This document shows, piece after piece, positions 41,959-51,131 of a stretch of 64,000 nucleotides of DNA. The position numbers were made by a program, and so were the translations under genes. The notes beneath the pieces are model-generated. The model was not told where the DNA came from and did no database searches. It saw only the letters and a list, made by a program, of their open reading frames with translations. Source of the DNA: Neisseria cinerea (GTDB lineage: Bacteria > Pseudomonadota > Gammaproteobacteria > Burkholderiales > Neisseriaceae); NCBI RefSeq assembly GCF_900475315.1, contig NZ_LS483369.1, positions 1,612,001 to 1,676,000 on the forward strand. The letters run 5' to 3'. Position 1 is the stretch's first letter. Each line of letters begins with the position of its first letter.

Positions 41959-41980
41959 GTATAGACACTCAATTCTATAC
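41959..41980. promoter_or_regulatory. Candidate operator upstream of fadL
   Basis: GTATAGA-N8-TCTATAC is a perfect 7-base dyad 63 bases upstream of the fadL start. It contains TATACT read on the minus strand, a plausible -10, so a bound protein would block the promoter. Inference only. Confidence 0.4.
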
Positions 41981-42060
41981 CACGTTGCCGAATTTGCACA
42001 ATTCTTTCGGCTTCGCCGAAGCGTGCCGATCGGGTTGGTTTGCTGCGGAGGGCAAATAAG

Positions 42061-42100
42061 ATGCCGTCTGAAACCCGGAGGCATCGGTTTCAGACGGCAT
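42061..42100. repeat. DUS inverted pair upstream of fadL
   Basis: ATGCCGTCTGAAACC and GGTTTCAGACGGCAT with a 10-base loop; between divergent genes, so more likely an uptake site than a terminator. Confidence 0.75.
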
Positions 42101-42280
42101 GGTGTACGGCTTGGATTATCGGGTGCGCAATGTTTCGGCGGCGAGTCGGGTTCGGTCGGTTTGCGTTGTCCGTATGGAATTTCCCTCAGTTCGGAATCTT
42201 ATGGTTTGATTTTAAAAATGGTTTAAATAGGCGGACTGATGTTTTACCTGTATCGGTGCCGGTGTGGTGCGGCATGATGG

Positions 42281-42310
42281 TTCAAGCTGAATTTGTTCAA
42301 GCTGAATTTA
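42281..42310. repeat. Tandem 15-base direct repeat
   Basis: TTCAAGCTGAATTTG followed at once by TTCAAGCTGAATTTA; one substitution at the end. Function not apparent. Confidence 0.7.
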
Positions 42311-42374
42311 TTTTTGTTCGGCGGCCTGCACGGTCGGGTAAAATAAAGTTTTGAACAGCTGGACGGATGAAAAG

Positions 42375-42884
42375 ATGTGGCGGCTTTTGAGTGCTTTGCC
42401 GATAGGCGTGGTATTGGCGGATTTGGTGTACGGTTTTGTATTGAATGTGCTGCAGGGTTTGGATTTGCAGCGTGCCGTGCCGGATTCTGAAGGCGTATTG
42501 GCCGTTACCCCCGATATTGCGTTCAACAGTTTGCAGATTGTTGCAAACGGAGGTATGTCGGCGGTGGTCGGCTTCGGGTTGGTGGTTTTGTTTTTGCTCA
42601 ACCGTTCGGTGTTGCGGCGGCAGGTTTTGGAAATCGGAATATTCCGGACGTTGGGTTTGGTGGCGGTTTTGGCGTTTAGCGTGCCTTCGGTGTGGGAGTG
42701 GGCAAACGCGCTGTTGTCGCTGATGCGTGGCGTTGATGTGGTCAATACGGGTAATGTGCGCTATGTCCTGACGGCTTTGTGTATGCCGTGGCTGGCGGTG
42801 TTGTGCGTGGTCAGACTGTTTGGCTGGTATAGGCTGCAGACAGTTTCGGTCAGGGCTGCAAAGGCAGGCAACGTTGAAAAATAG
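42375..42884 (+). CDS. Four-helix membrane protein, unknown function
   Basis: 169-residue protein with four hydrophobic segments (about residues 5-27, 55-78, 90-112 and 130-155), so an inner-membrane protein. A polar loop between the first two reads DLQRAVPDSEGVLAVTPD. No family recognised. The start is uncertain: ATG at 42375 has GATGAAAAG upstream, and a TTG at 42351 is in frame. Confidence 0.65.
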   Translation: MWRLLSALPIGVVLADLVYGFVLNVLQGLDLQRAVPDSEGVLAVTPDIAFNSLQIVANGGMSAVVGFGLVVLFLLNRSVLRRQVLEIGIFRTLGLVAVLAFSVPSVWEWANALLSLMRGVDVVNTGNVRYVLTALCMPWLAVLCVVRLFGWYRLQTVSVRAAKAGNVEK

Positions 42885-42899
42885 AATGCATATTGTGAA

Positions 42900-42937
42900 A
42901 TGCCGTCTGAAGCATCGGGGTTCAGACGGCATTTTTT
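42900..42937. terminator. Bidirectional DUS terminator
   Basis: AAATGCCGTCTGAAGC...GGTTCAGACGGCATTTTTT between the membrane protein gene and the small lipoprotein gene. Confidence 0.82.
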
Positions 42938-43061
42938 AACGGCTGTGCCGGGTTTCGATACCGGTTTTGATTTCGCCGTAAATCCGGCTGCCGCCTTGTC
43001 CGGAAAAGGTGGTGCAGGCGGCAAGGGGCAACAGGGTGCAGATGAGGAGGAGCGTTTTCAT
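42936..43061 (-). CDS. 41-residue lipoprotein
   Basis: Very small predicted lipoprotein: MKTLLLICTLLPLAAC with a good lipobox (Cys16), then TTFSGQGGSRIYGEIKTGIE and a basic end. The size and make-up recall entericidin-like or other small lipoproteins. The start overlaps the stop of the acetyltransferase gene (ATGA), which supports real, coupled translation. The stop lies at the edge of the DUS terminator. No function assigned. Confidence 0.75.
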   Translation of the reverse strand: MKTLLLICTLLPLAACTTFSGQGGSRIYGEIKTGIETRHSR

Positions 43062-43900
43062 TTTGGGTCGCAACGGAAGTGGTAGGCGCAGATTTCAAAA
43101 CCGTTTTTGAAATACAGGCGGTGCGCGTCGGTACGGTCGTGGTTGACGTGGACGTTAAGGTGGATTTTGGTAACCCCTGTTTCCGCACCGATTTTCCGGA
43201 CTTCTTCCAGCAGGCGCGAAGCATAACCTTTGCGGCGACTTTGCGGCAGGGTAACGATGTCGTCGATATGGATATGTCGGCCGCTGGCGAGGTTGCAGGC
43301 TTCGTGGAAACCGCAGACGGCGACGGCATTGTGTTTGCCTTCTTCAAAAATACCCAGCAGGCGGTAGCCGGCGGGACGTTGGATTTTGTTGATCTGTTCT
43401 GTAAAACGGTTGATGTCGGTCAGCATGGAGCGCAGCACGCTTAAGGCGGCAAAGGCGGTGGACGTGTCTTCCACACCGATTTCGCGCAAGGTGTAGGCTG
43501 CAACTGCGGCGGCGGTTTCCCGTGCTTTTTCGGCAGAATGTTTTTCTTCGATTGCTTGTGCCAACGGGATGTGTCCGGCTGCGGCTTCGTCTGCTTTTCC
43601 GTGTTCGCGTTCTTCGAGCAGTGCCTTGCAGTCGATAACGCGCAGGTCGTTGTCGGCGGCAAAGTCCATCAGGAAGCGGAACATCTGGGGATTGTCGGTT
43701 TCCAGTTTTTTATCGACGGCGACGCAGCGGATGTTGTCCACCAGCATGGGGCGCACCCATTTCGAATAGGAAAGCCTGTTGTCTTTGGTAAACGAGGACA
43801 GGATGCCGCACAGGCGTTCTGCCCAGTCGCTGGGACGGAAAATCTTGCCGGAACTCGTCGTACCGTGGATGACTACCTCGTAAGGGTTGCAGACTAACAT
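43058..43900 (-). CDS. DUF3579-GNAT acetyltransferase fusion
   Basis: 280-residue protein of two parts. Residues 1 to about 95 resemble DUF3579 (VVIHGTTSSGKIFRPSDWAERL, WVRPMLVDNIRCVAVDKKL). Residues about 130-278 form a GNAT acetyltransferase domain, with the acetyl-CoA loop LPQSRRKGYASRLLEEV and the closing HRLYFKNGFEICAYHF. The linker is charged and Ala-rich. Substrate unknown. Upstream of and coupled to the 41-residue lipoprotein gene; divergent from pyrB. Confidence 0.85.
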   Translation of the reverse strand: MLVCNPYEVVIHGTTSSGKIFRPSDWAERLCGILSSFTKDNRLSYSKWVRPMLVDNIRCVAVDKKLETDNPQMFRFLMDFAADNDLRVIDCKALLEEREHGKADEAAAGHIPLAQAIEEKHSAEKARETAAAVAAYTLREIGVEDTSTAFAALSVLRSMLTDINRFTEQINKIQRPAGYRLLGIFEEGKHNAVAVCGFHEACNLASGRHIHIDDIVTLPQSRRKGYASRLLEEVRKIGAETGVTKIHLNVHVNHDRTDAHRLYFKNGFEICAYHFRCDPK

Positions 43901-44122
43901 GGCGGTTTCCTGAAAAGAAATGTCTGACGAGATTATACCTTATGCTTATGCGGGCGTGTTTGGATATGCCGTCTGAAAACCGTTTGATGTGCACGGTTGA
44001 AACTTTGCGGCGGCAAATGTGCGATAATACGCGGCGTATTGCCGCTTTCGGAAACACTCGGGCGGTGTGGACGCATAACCGGATGCCTGCTTGGCGCGGG
44101 TCTTTTACGGAGGAGGGGTGAA

Positions 44123-45043
44123 ATGCCTAATCCGCTATATAAACAGCATGTTATTTCTATTTCTGATTTGACGCGGGAACAGCTCGAGCTGCTGCTTCAG
44201 ACGGCATTGAAACTGAAGTCGGAGCCGCACGGCAACCTGTTGGAAGGGAAACTTATCGGTTCGTGCTTCTTTGAACCGTCCACGCGTACGCGCCTGTCGT
44301 TTGAAACGGCGGTACAGCGGCTGGGCGGCAAAGTTATCGGTTTCTCGGACGGCGCGAATACCAGTGCAAAAAAAGGCGAGACGCTTGCCGATACCGCCCG
44401 CATCATTTCCGGATATACTGATGCCATCATCCAGCGCCATCCCAAAGACGGCGCAGCGCGTGTGGCGGCGGAGTTTTCGCGCGTCCCCGTTATCAACGCC
44501 GGCGACGGCACGAACCAGCACCCCAGTCAGACGCTGCTCGACCTGGTTACCATTTATGAAACGCAGGGACGTTTGGACAACCTCAAAATTGCCATGGCGG
44601 GCGACTTGAAATACGGACGTACCGTGCATTCGCTTTGTCAGGCGTTGAAACGCTGGAATTGTGAATTTGCCTTTGTTTCGCCGCCCAGCCTGGCCATGCC
44701 TGACTATATTACCGAAGAGTTGGACGAAGCCGGCTGCCGATACCGTATCCTCGGCAGTTTGGAAGAAGCGGCGGAATGGGCGGATATCCTGTATATGACC
44801 CGTGTTCAGCGCGAACGTTTCGACGAACAGGAATTTGCCAAAATCCAAGGAAAATTTAACCTCGAAGCGTCTATGCTCGCCCGCGCCAAACCGAACCTGC
44901 GCGTGCTGCACCCTTTGCCGCGTGTGGACGAAATCCATCCCGATGTCGATGCTACGCCGCATGCCTATTATTTCGAGCAGGCAACCAACGGCGTTTATGC
45001 GCGTATGGCGATATTGTCGCTGGTGTTGAACGAAGAAGTGTGA
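44123..45043 (+). CDS. pyrB: Aspartate carbamoyltransferase catalytic subunit
   Basis: 306-residue catalytic chain of ATCase, first committed step of pyrimidine synthesis. Carbamoyl-phosphate motif STRTRLSFE near residue 53, HPSQTLLDL near 135, and the C-terminal HPLPRVDEI. The start at 44123 follows GGAGGAGGGG; the frame is open 42 codons further up but lacks an RBS. A DUS lies in the coding region near 44206. Next gene is the regulatory chain pyrI, nine bases downstream. Confidence 0.97.
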   Translation: MPNPLYKQHVISISDLTREQLELLLQTALKLKSEPHGNLLEGKLIGSCFFEPSTRTRLSFETAVQRLGGKVIGFSDGANTSAKKGETLADTARIISGYTDAIIQRHPKDGAARVAAEFSRVPVINAGDGTNQHPSQTLLDLVTIYETQGRLDNLKIAMAGDLKYGRTVHSLCQALKRWNCEFAFVSPPSLAMPDYITEELDEAGCRYRILGSLEEAAEWADILYMTRVQRERFDEQEFAKIQGKFNLEASMLARAKPNLRVLHPLPRVDEIHPDVDATPHAYYFEQATNGVYARMAILSLVLNEEV

Positions 45044-45052
45044 GGAACAGAT

Positions 45053-45511
45053 ATGGAAACCCCGAAACTCAGTGTCGAAGCCATTGAAAAAGGTACGGTG
45101 ATCGACCATATTCCCGCCGGCAAGGGGCTGACCATCCTGCGCCAGTTCAAACTTTTGCACTACGGCAGTGCGGTAACCGTAGGCTTTAACCTGCCCAGCA
45201 AAACCCAGGGCAGCAAGGACATCATCAAAATCAACGGAGTATGGTTGGACGACAGTGCCGCCGACCGCCTTGCCCTGTTTGCACCCGAAGCAGTGGTCAA
45301 TACTATCGAAAATTTCAAGGTCGTGCAGAAACGGCATTTGAACCTGCCCGATGAAATTGCCGAAGTGTTCCGCTGTCCGAACACCAATTGCGCCAGCCAC
45401 GGCGAGCCGGTCAAAAGCCGGTTTTATGTTAAAAATCAAAACGGGCAGACGAGGCTGAAATGCCATTACTGCGAAAAAACCTACAGCAGGGATTCGGTGG
45501 CGGAAGCCTGA
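45053..45511 (+). CDS. pyrI: Aspartate carbamoyltransferase regulatory subunit
   Basis: 152-residue regulatory chain that binds nucleotides (N-terminal allosteric domain with [14 protein letters not shown]) and zinc. The four zinc cysteines are in CPNTNC and CHYC near the C-terminus. Length is that of enteric PyrI. Ends in a terminator hairpin. Confidence 0.97.
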   Translation: METPKLSVEAIEKGTVIDHIPAGKGLTILRQFKLLHYGSAVTVGFNLPSKTQGSKDIIKINGVWLDDSAADRLALFAPEAVVNTIENFKVVQKRHLNLPDEIAEVFRCPNTNCASHGEPVKSRFYVKNQNGQTRLKCHYCEKTYSRDSVAEA

Positions 45512-45514
45512 CGG

Positions 45515-45541
45515 ATTCCCGCAGCCCAGCTGCGGAATTTT
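45515..45541 (+). terminator. pyrBI terminator
   Basis: ATTCCCGCAGC and GCTGCGGAAT pair with one bulge, then TTTT. Not a DUS type; its ATTCC ends recall the Neisseria dRS3 repeat but the match is partial. Confidence 0.7.
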
Positions 45542-45575
45542 GCCTGCCGCCGTTTTACCAACTTGAAATGGAATA

Positions 45576-46238
45576 ATGATGCACGCTTCTATCCAAAGCC
45601 GCTTTGCACCGATATTGTATGTCTTGATTTTCTTTGCCGGTTTTTTAACCGCGCAGGTTTGGTTTAACCAAAAAGCCTATACCGGAGAGCTGTTCAGTCT
45701 GGTGGCCGTCCTCTCCGCCGTCGCGCTGGTATGGCTGGTGTGGGCCGTCGTCTCTGTCCGTTCGAAGGTTGCGGGGGAGAAGTTTTACCGTGAGAAAATG
45801 ATACAGAACGAAAGCATCCATCCGGTTCTCCATGCTTCCTTGCAGCATTTGGAACATAAACCGCAGATGCTTGCCCTGCTGGTCAGGAACCACGGCAAAG
45901 GTATGGCGGAACAGGTCAGGTTCAAGGCGGAAGTGCTGCCTGACGATGAAGACGCGCGTGTGATTGCGGCCGAGTTGGCAAAAATGGACATGTTCACATT
46001 GGGCACGGATGCGGTTGCTTCGGGTGAAACCTACGGACGCGTGTTCGCCGATATTTTCGCATTGTCTGAAGCTTTGGAGGGGCGTGCGTTCAAAGGGGTG
46101 CTGAAACTGACTGCGGAATATAAAAATATCTTCGGCGACTCCTGCCGTTCGGAAACGGCGTTGGATTTGGAAGGGCTCAATCAGGCGTTGCAGGAGATTT
46201 CAAAAACATCGGAAAAGCCTAAGCGGATATTTTATTGA
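45576..46238 (+). CDS. Membrane-anchored protein, unknown function
   Basis: 220-residue protein with two adjacent N-terminal transmembrane segments (about residues 10-30 and 38-60) and a soluble C-terminal domain (about 75-200) containing LLVRNHGKGMAEQVRF, a pattern like that of small immunoglobulin-like or plug-type domains but not recognised. Start is ATG at 45576 or 45579. Follows pyrBI on the same strand but after a terminator. Confidence 0.75.
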   Translation: MMHASIQSRFAPILYVLIFFAGFLTAQVWFNQKAYTGELFSLVAVLSAVALVWLVWAVVSVRSKVAGEKFYREKMIQNESIHPVLHASLQHLEHKPQMLALLVRNHGKGMAEQVRFKAEVLPDDEDARVIAAELAKMDMFTLGTDAVASGETYGRVFADIFALSEALEGRAFKGVLKLTAEYKNIFGDSCRSETALDLEGLNQALQEISKTSEKPKRIFY

Positions 46239-46248
46239 AGATGGAAAA

Positions 46249-46288
46249 ATGCCGTCTGAAACGAAAGGTGTTTCAGACGGCATTTTTG
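46249..46288. terminator. Bidirectional DUS terminator
   Basis: AAATGCCGTCTGAAAC...GTTTCAGACGGCATTTTT between convergent genes. Confidence 0.85.
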
Positions 46289-46300
46289 TCGGATGATTAA

Positions 46301-47530
46301 TTATTCGGAGCGGTCGAAGCCAAACTTCACGCGGCTGCGGTCCGAATCCGGCATATTTTCCAAATCGCGTCCCGGATTGGCGGCGGTATCGCCTACGGAA
46401 ATATCGGAGATGTTTTCCAGAATGATGGCGGACGACAGGTGTTCGGAGGTGCGGTAAACCATTGCCAGGCTCACTTCTTCCGCAGGAGTGGAAATCAGCT
46501 CGACCGTGTCTTTACTCTTGGGTGCTTGTGCCAAGTTGTTGGAGAGGTTGACTTTCATAACCTTATTGCGTTTGTAGAGGCTCAGTACCGTGCCTTTGTC
46601 CAATCCGTCCGCCTCGCCTTTGTCTATCGTAATGGTTTGGAACTGGCCGGCAACCCCCGTGCCTTCAAATACGGAAACGATTTTTGCTTGAACCGGACGG
46701 GACGGCTCATGCGGTATCATGTCGAATTGGTCGGTGTTTTCCGGCATTTTCAACAGATAGTCTCCCTGCTGTATTTCAGAGATGGCGGTTTCTACCACCA
46801 GCGGCTGTATCGAATGGGTACGCAGCGGGGTAATCAAAGGGTGGGCGCGGGTGTAGTATTCGTTGTCTTTCAACTGTTCCGCCGCCTGTTCGGAGCGTTG
46901 TTCGAGGGCGGCATCGGTATAGGGCAGGGAGCGTACGATGCCGCTGAATGCGACTTCTTGTCCGAGGAATTTACCCGTATCCGGATCGGTGATATTTTTA
47001 TTGATACGGTAGGTCAGATAGCGGCCCGGTTCTTGCAACCCTTTAGTGTAAACACGATCTCCTTTGGTATACAGCATCCTGCTGTCGGGTCCGGCCACCA
47101 GTCGGGGCGCGGCGACTGTCTCTTTGTGGGAAATGATTTGCGGATGCTGCATGAAGACGCGGTAGAAGTTGACATCGATAGCGGGAATACCGTATCCGGA
47201 CACTTCTTTATTCGGACTCATTTTGACAACCGGGATGTTGTCTGTTTGTTCCAGGCTGAGGCGCGGTTCGCCGTTAACGTAGCGCAACACCAAAACCTGA
47301 CCCGGATAAATCAGGTTGGGATTGTGGATTTGGCTGCGGTTCGCACCCCACAGGCGGCTCCATTGCCACGGGCTGTACAGGTATTTGCCGGAGATGCCCC
47401 ACAGGGTGTCGCCCTGTTTGACCGTGTACCGTTGCGGCGCATTCGGACGCACCTTCAGATTTGCCGCCAAAGTTTGTGTCGAGAATACCATGCCTGCCAT
47501 GCAGAGCAGGGTTATAATACGATGTTGCAT
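46301..47530 (-). CDS. LysM domain protein, exported
   Basis: 409-residue exported protein: signal peptide about 1-23 (STQTLAANL), then a LysM peptidoglycan-binding module at about 35-85 (YTVKQGDTLWGISGKYL, NPNLIYPGQVL). The remaining 300 residues form a region seen in beta-proteobacterial LysM proteins found near dprA/def, with KIVSVFEGTGVAGQFQTI near residue 285. Probably periplasmic. Divergent from def, an arrangement common in beta-proteobacteria. Confidence 0.88.
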   Translation of the reverse strand: MQHRIITLLCMAGMVFSTQTLAANLKVRPNAPQRYTVKQGDTLWGISGKYLYSPWQWSRLWGANRSQIHNPNLIYPGQVLVLRYVNGEPRLSLEQTDNIPVVKMSPNKEVSGYGIPAIDVNFYRVFMQHPQIISHKETVAAPRLVAGPDSRMLYTKGDRVYTKGLQEPGRYLTYRINKNITDPDTGKFLGQEVAFSGIVRSLPYTDAALEQRSEQAAEQLKDNEYYTRAHPLITPLRTHSIQPLVVETAISEIQQGDYLLKMPENTDQFDMIPHEPSRPVQAKIVSVFEGTGVAGQFQTITIDKGEADGLDKGTVLSLYKRNKVMKVNLSNNLAQAPKSKDTVELISTPAEEVSLAMVYRTSEHLSSAIILENISDISVGDTAANPGRDLENMPDSDRSRVKFGFDRSE

Positions 47531-47712
47531 AACCGTTCCCCTTATAACTGAATTTCGGTTTGTTTGTTTGATTGGGTTGGAAAGAGTGGCGGAGGTCTTT
47601 GTGGGACGTGCCGCATTACAATAAATTATTTGTATTTTAACATTGAATTAACCATACCATCACGGTAATTGTGAAAAACAGGCAGCGTATCTGCCGACGG
47701 AAAGAGAAAATT

Positions 47713-48216
47713 ATGGCTTTACTGAATATCCTCCAATATCCCGACGAGCGTCTGCACACGGTGGCAAAGCCTGTCGAACAAGTTGACGAGCGCATCCAAA
47801 AGCTGGTTGCCGATATGTTTGAAACCATGTACGAGGCGCGCGGTATCGGGCTGGCGGCGACGCAGGTCGATGTGCACGAGCGCATCGTCGTGATGGATTT
47901 GACCGAAGACCGCAGCGAGCCGCGCGTGTTCATCAACCCCGTCATTGTTGAGAAAGACGGTGAAACCACTTACGAAGAAGGCTGCCTGTCGGTGCCGGGT
48001 ATTTACGACACCGTTACCCGCGCCGAAAGCGTCAAGGTTGAGGCTCTGAACGAAAAAGGCGAGAAATTCACGCTGGAGGCAGACGGATTATTGGCGATTT
48101 GCGTACAGCACGAGTTGGACCACCTGATGGGTATCGTATTTGTCGAACACCTTTCCCAGCTTAAGCAGGGTCGGATTAAGACCAAACTGAAAAAACGTCA
48201 GAAACATACGATTTGA
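47713..48216 (+). CDS. def: Peptide deformylase
   Basis: 167-residue metalloenzyme that removes the formyl group from nascent proteins. All three motifs are present: [18 protein letters not shown] (metal Cys) and QHELDHLMG (metal His pair and catalytic Glu). Start at 47713 gives [14 protein letters not shown], the usual N-terminus. A DUS with one eroded partner arm (TTCATACGGCA) lies between it and fmt at 48228-48264. First gene of a long cluster with fmt and rsmB. Confidence 0.97.
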   Translation: MALLNILQYPDERLHTVAKPVEQVDERIQKLVADMFETMYEARGIGLAATQVDVHERIVVMDLTEDRSEPRVFINPVIVEKDGETTYEEGCLSVPGIYDTVTRAESVKVEALNEKGEKFTLEADGLLAICVQHELDHLMGIVFVEHLSQLKQGRIKTKLKKRQKHTI

Positions 48217-48303
48217 CCTGTTTTGCCATGCCGTCTGAACGCTGCGGCGTTTTCATACGGCACGGCATTATCCGACAACCTTACGCATACGCAGGAATAT
48301 GCC

Positions 48304-49230
48304 ATGAAAGTCATCTTTGCCGGCACGCCCGATTTTGCGGCTGCCGCCTTAAAAGCCATTGCCGCCGCCGGTTTTGAAGTCCCGCTGGTGTTGACCCAGC
48401 CCGACCGTCCCAAAGGGCGAGGGATGCAGCTTGCTCCGTCTCCCGTGAAGCAGGCTGCATTAGAATTGGGTTTGCGCGTGGCACAGCCCGAAAAACTGCG
48501 CAACAACGCCGAAGCCCTGCAAATGCTCAAAGAGATCGAGGCAGACGTAATGGTGGTGGCCGCGTATGGCTTGATTTTGCCGCAGGAAGTGTTGGATACA
48601 CCCAAACACGGCTGCCTCAATATCCACGCTTCGCTGTTGCCCCGTTGGCGCGGCGCGGCGCCGATTCAACGAGCGATTGAAGCCGGCGATGCCGAGACGG
48701 GTGTGTGCATCATGCAGATGGACATCGGCTTGGACACCGGCGATGTGGTCAGCGAACACCGCTACGCCATTCAACCGACCGATACCGCCAACGAAGTGCA
48801 TGACGCGCTGATGGGTTTGGGTGCCGAAGCGATTGTTGCCGACTTGCTGCATCTGCAGGCGGAAGGCCGTTTGAATACGGTTAAACAGCCCGAAGAAGGT
48901 GTTACCTACGCCCAGAAATTGAGCAAAGAAGAAGCCCATATCGATTGGAATGAAAGCGCTGCTGTGATTGAGCGCAAAATCTGCGCCTTCAACCCCGTAC
49001 CTGCCGCATGGGTGGAGTATCAAGGCAAACCGATGAAAATCTGGCGTGCCGAAGTCGTGGTCAAACAGGGTAAGGCTGGCGAAGTATTGTCCTGCACTTC
49101 AGACGGCCTGCTGGTGGCCTGCGGTGAAAATGCGCTGAATATCACCGAATTGCAGCCTGCCGGCAGCAGACGTATGAATATTGCGGCGTTTGCTGCGGGA
49201 CGGTCTATTGAAGCAGGGACAAAGCTGTAA
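48304..49230 (+). CDS. fmt: Methionyl-tRNA formyltransferase
   Basis: 308-residue enzyme that formylates initiator Met-tRNA. MKVIFAGTPDFAA start, the catalytic NIHASLLPRWRGAAPIQRAI block with Asn/His, and TGVCIMQMDIGLDTGDV. Start at 48304 follows AGGAATATGCC; longer frame from 48223 starts in a DUS and is rejected. Confidence 0.97.
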   Translation: MKVIFAGTPDFAAAALKAIAAAGFEVPLVLTQPDRPKGRGMQLAPSPVKQAALELGLRVAQPEKLRNNAEALQMLKEIEADVMVVAAYGLILPQEVLDTPKHGCLNIHASLLPRWRGAAPIQRAIEAGDAETGVCIMQMDIGLDTGDVVSEHRYAIQPTDTANEVHDALMGLGAEAIVADLLHLQAEGRLNTVKQPEEGVTYAQKLSKEEAHIDWNESAAVIERKICAFNPVPAAWVEYQGKPMKIWRAEVVVKQGKAGEVLSCTSDGLLVACGENALNITELQPAGSRRMNIAAFAAGRSIEAGTKL

Positions 49231-49309
49231 ATTCCTTCAGACGGCATCTTGAACCGCAAACGGGAATACCGTCCGGAAACCATCAGTTGAAGAAAGCGAA
49301 TCACATAAT

Positions 49310-50569
49310 ATGAGTATGGCACTTGCCCAAAAACTGGCCGCCGACAGCATTGCCGCAGTTGCCGAAGGACGTAACCTTCAGGACGTGTTGGCGCAAATCC
49401 GCACCGCGCACCCCAACCTTACGGCACAGGAAAGCGGCGCATTGCAGGACATCGCCTACGGTTGCCAGCGTTATCTGGGCAGTTTGAAACATATGCTCGC
49501 GCAGATGCTGAAAAAACCGATTGACAATCCGCAGCTCGAAAGCCTGCTTTTGGCGGCGTTGTACCAGCTGCATTGCACGCGCAACGCGCCCCATGCCGTG
49601 GTCAATGAGGCGGTGGAAAGCATCGCGAAAATCGGGCACGGGCAGTACCGTTCGTTTGCCAACGCGATTTTGCGCCGCTTTTTGCGCGAACGCGACAAGC
49701 TTGCGGCTTCCTGCAAAAAAGATGATGTGGCGAAACACAACCTGCCGCTGTGGTGGGTGGCTTACTTGAAAAACCATTATCCGAAACACTGGCACAACAT
49801 CACCGCCGCGCTGCAATCCCATCCGCCGATGACTTTGCGCGTCAACCGCCGACACGGCAATGCCGAAAGCTATTTGGAAAAACTGGCTGCGGAAGGTATC
49901 GCGGCTAAGGACTTGGACGAATATGCGGTTACGTTGGAAGAGGCAGTGCCGGTGAACCGCCTGCCCGGTTTTTCAGACGGCATTGTTTCGGTACAGGACT
50001 TCGGCGCGCAGCAGGCGGCGTATCTTCTTAACCCGAAAGACGGCGAACGGATTTTGGATGCCTGCGCCGCGCCGGGTGGCAAGACGGGGCACATTTTGGA
50101 ATTGGCGGATTGCCGTGTTACCGCCTTGGATATTGATGCAGGCCGTCTGAAACGGGTGGAAGACAATATCGCGCGCCTGGGCTTTCAGACGGCATCGACG
50201 GCGTGTGCCGATGCACAGGACCTGCCGGCATGGTATGATGGGAAACCGTTTGACGCCGTCCTTGCCGACGTGCCGTGTACCGCCTCGGGCGTGGCGCGGC
50301 GCAATCCCGACGTCAAATGGCTGCGCCGACCGACCGACGGCATGAAAACCGCCCGTCAGCAGGAAGCCCTGCTGGACGCATTGTGGCAGGTGCTGAAAAG
50401 CGGGGGAAGGATGTTGATCGCCACCTGTTCCGTGTTCGTCGAGGAAAACGACGGACAATTGCAAAAATTCCTCAACCGCCATGCCGATGCAGAACTGATC
50501 GAATCGCGGGTACTCTTACCGAACAAACACCAAGATGGCTTTTATTACGCGCTTATTCAAAAGCAGTAA
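49310..50569 (+). CDS. rsmB: 16S rRNA (cytosine-967-C5)-methyltransferase
   Basis: 419-residue RNA methyltransferase: N-terminal NusB-like helical domain (about 1-130) and C-terminal SAM-dependent domain with DACAAPGGKTGHIL, the two catalytic cysteines in DVPCTASGV and IATCSVF. The gene carries three DUS copies (near 49973, 50140 AG-type, and 50183). The 3' end overlaps the DUF4390 gene by 35 bases. Confidence 0.95.
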   Translation: MSMALAQKLAADSIAAVAEGRNLQDVLAQIRTAHPNLTAQESGALQDIAYGCQRYLGSLKHMLAQMLKKPIDNPQLESLLLAALYQLHCTRNAPHAVVNEAVESIAKIGHGQYRSFANAILRRFLRERDKLAASCKKDDVAKHNLPLWWVAYLKNHYPKHWHNITAALQSHPPMTLRVNRRHGNAESYLEKLAAEGIAAKDLDEYAVTLEEAVPVNRLPGFSDGIVSVQDFGAQQAAYLLNPKDGERILDACAAPGGKTGHILELADCRVTALDIDAGRLKRVEDNIARLGFQTASTACADAQDLPAWYDGKPFDAVLADVPCTASGVARRNPDVKWLRRPTDGMKTARQQEALLDALWQVLKSGGRMLIATCSVFVEENDGQLQKFLNRHADAELIESRVLLPNKHQDGFYYALIQKQ

Positions 50570-51131
50570 ATGGCTGATTGTGCCGCTGATGCTCCCCGCC
50601 TTTCAGAATGTGGCGGCGGAGGGGATAGATGTGAGCCGTGCCGAAGCGAGGATAACCGACGGCGGGCAGCTCTCAGTCAGCAGCCGTTTCCAAACCGAGC
50701 TGCCAGACCAGCTCAAACAGGCGTTGCGCCGGGGCGTGCCGCTTAATTTCACCTTGGGCTGGCAGCTTTCCGCGCCTACTGTTGCCTCATACCGGTTTAA
50801 ATTCGACCAATTAATCGGCGACGACAGCAATATCTATTACAAACTGACCTTCCATCCGTTGACCAACCGTTACCGTGTTACCGTCGGTGCATTTTCTACC
50901 GACTACGATACCTTGGATGCGGCATTGCGCGCCATCGGTGCGGTTGCCAACTGGAAAGTCCTGCATAAAGGCACGCTTTCCGGTACGGAGGCAAGGGAAA
51001 CCAAGGCCGAAATCCGTCTGCTGTTGTCTACTTCAAAACTGCCGAAACCTTTCCAAATCAATGCATTGACTTCTAAAAACTGGCATTTGGATTCGGGTTG
51101 GAAACCTTTAAACATTATCGGGAACAAATAA
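50535..51131 (+). CDS. DUF4390 protein
   Basis: 198-residue exported protein, signal peptide about 1-28 (FQNVAAEG), then a beta-rich domain of the DUF4390 type (ITDGGQLSVSSRFQTELP, LTFHPLTNRYRVTVG). It overlaps rsmB at its start and shares one base with the ntrY start (TAATG). In beta-proteobacteria this gene accompanies rsmB and ntrYX. A link to NtrY sensing in the periplasm is possible but unproven. Confidence 0.88.
   Translation: MAFITRLFKSSKWLIVPLMLPAFQNVAAEGIDVSRAEARITDGGQLSVSSRFQTELPDQLKQALRRGVPLNFTLGWQLSAPTVASYRFKFDQLIGDDSNIYYKLTFHPLTNRYRVTVGAFSTDYDTLDAALRAIGAVANWKVLHKGTLSGTEARETKAEIRLLLSTSKLPKPFQINALTSKNWHLDSGWKPLNIIGNK

Larger units (their letters stand above)
41897..42374. other. 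Intergenic region upstream of fadL
   Basis: 478 bases with no supportable gene. It holds the fadL promoter region with a dyad at 41959-41980, a DUS inverted pair at 42061-42100 and a tandem 15-base repeat at 42281-42310. Confidence 0.7.

Noticed and set aside
45515-45541. dRS3 repeat (ATTCCC...GGGAAT)
   Set aside because: Only one arm fits fully (GGAAT not GGGAAT on the other side); it is better explained as the pyrBI terminator.
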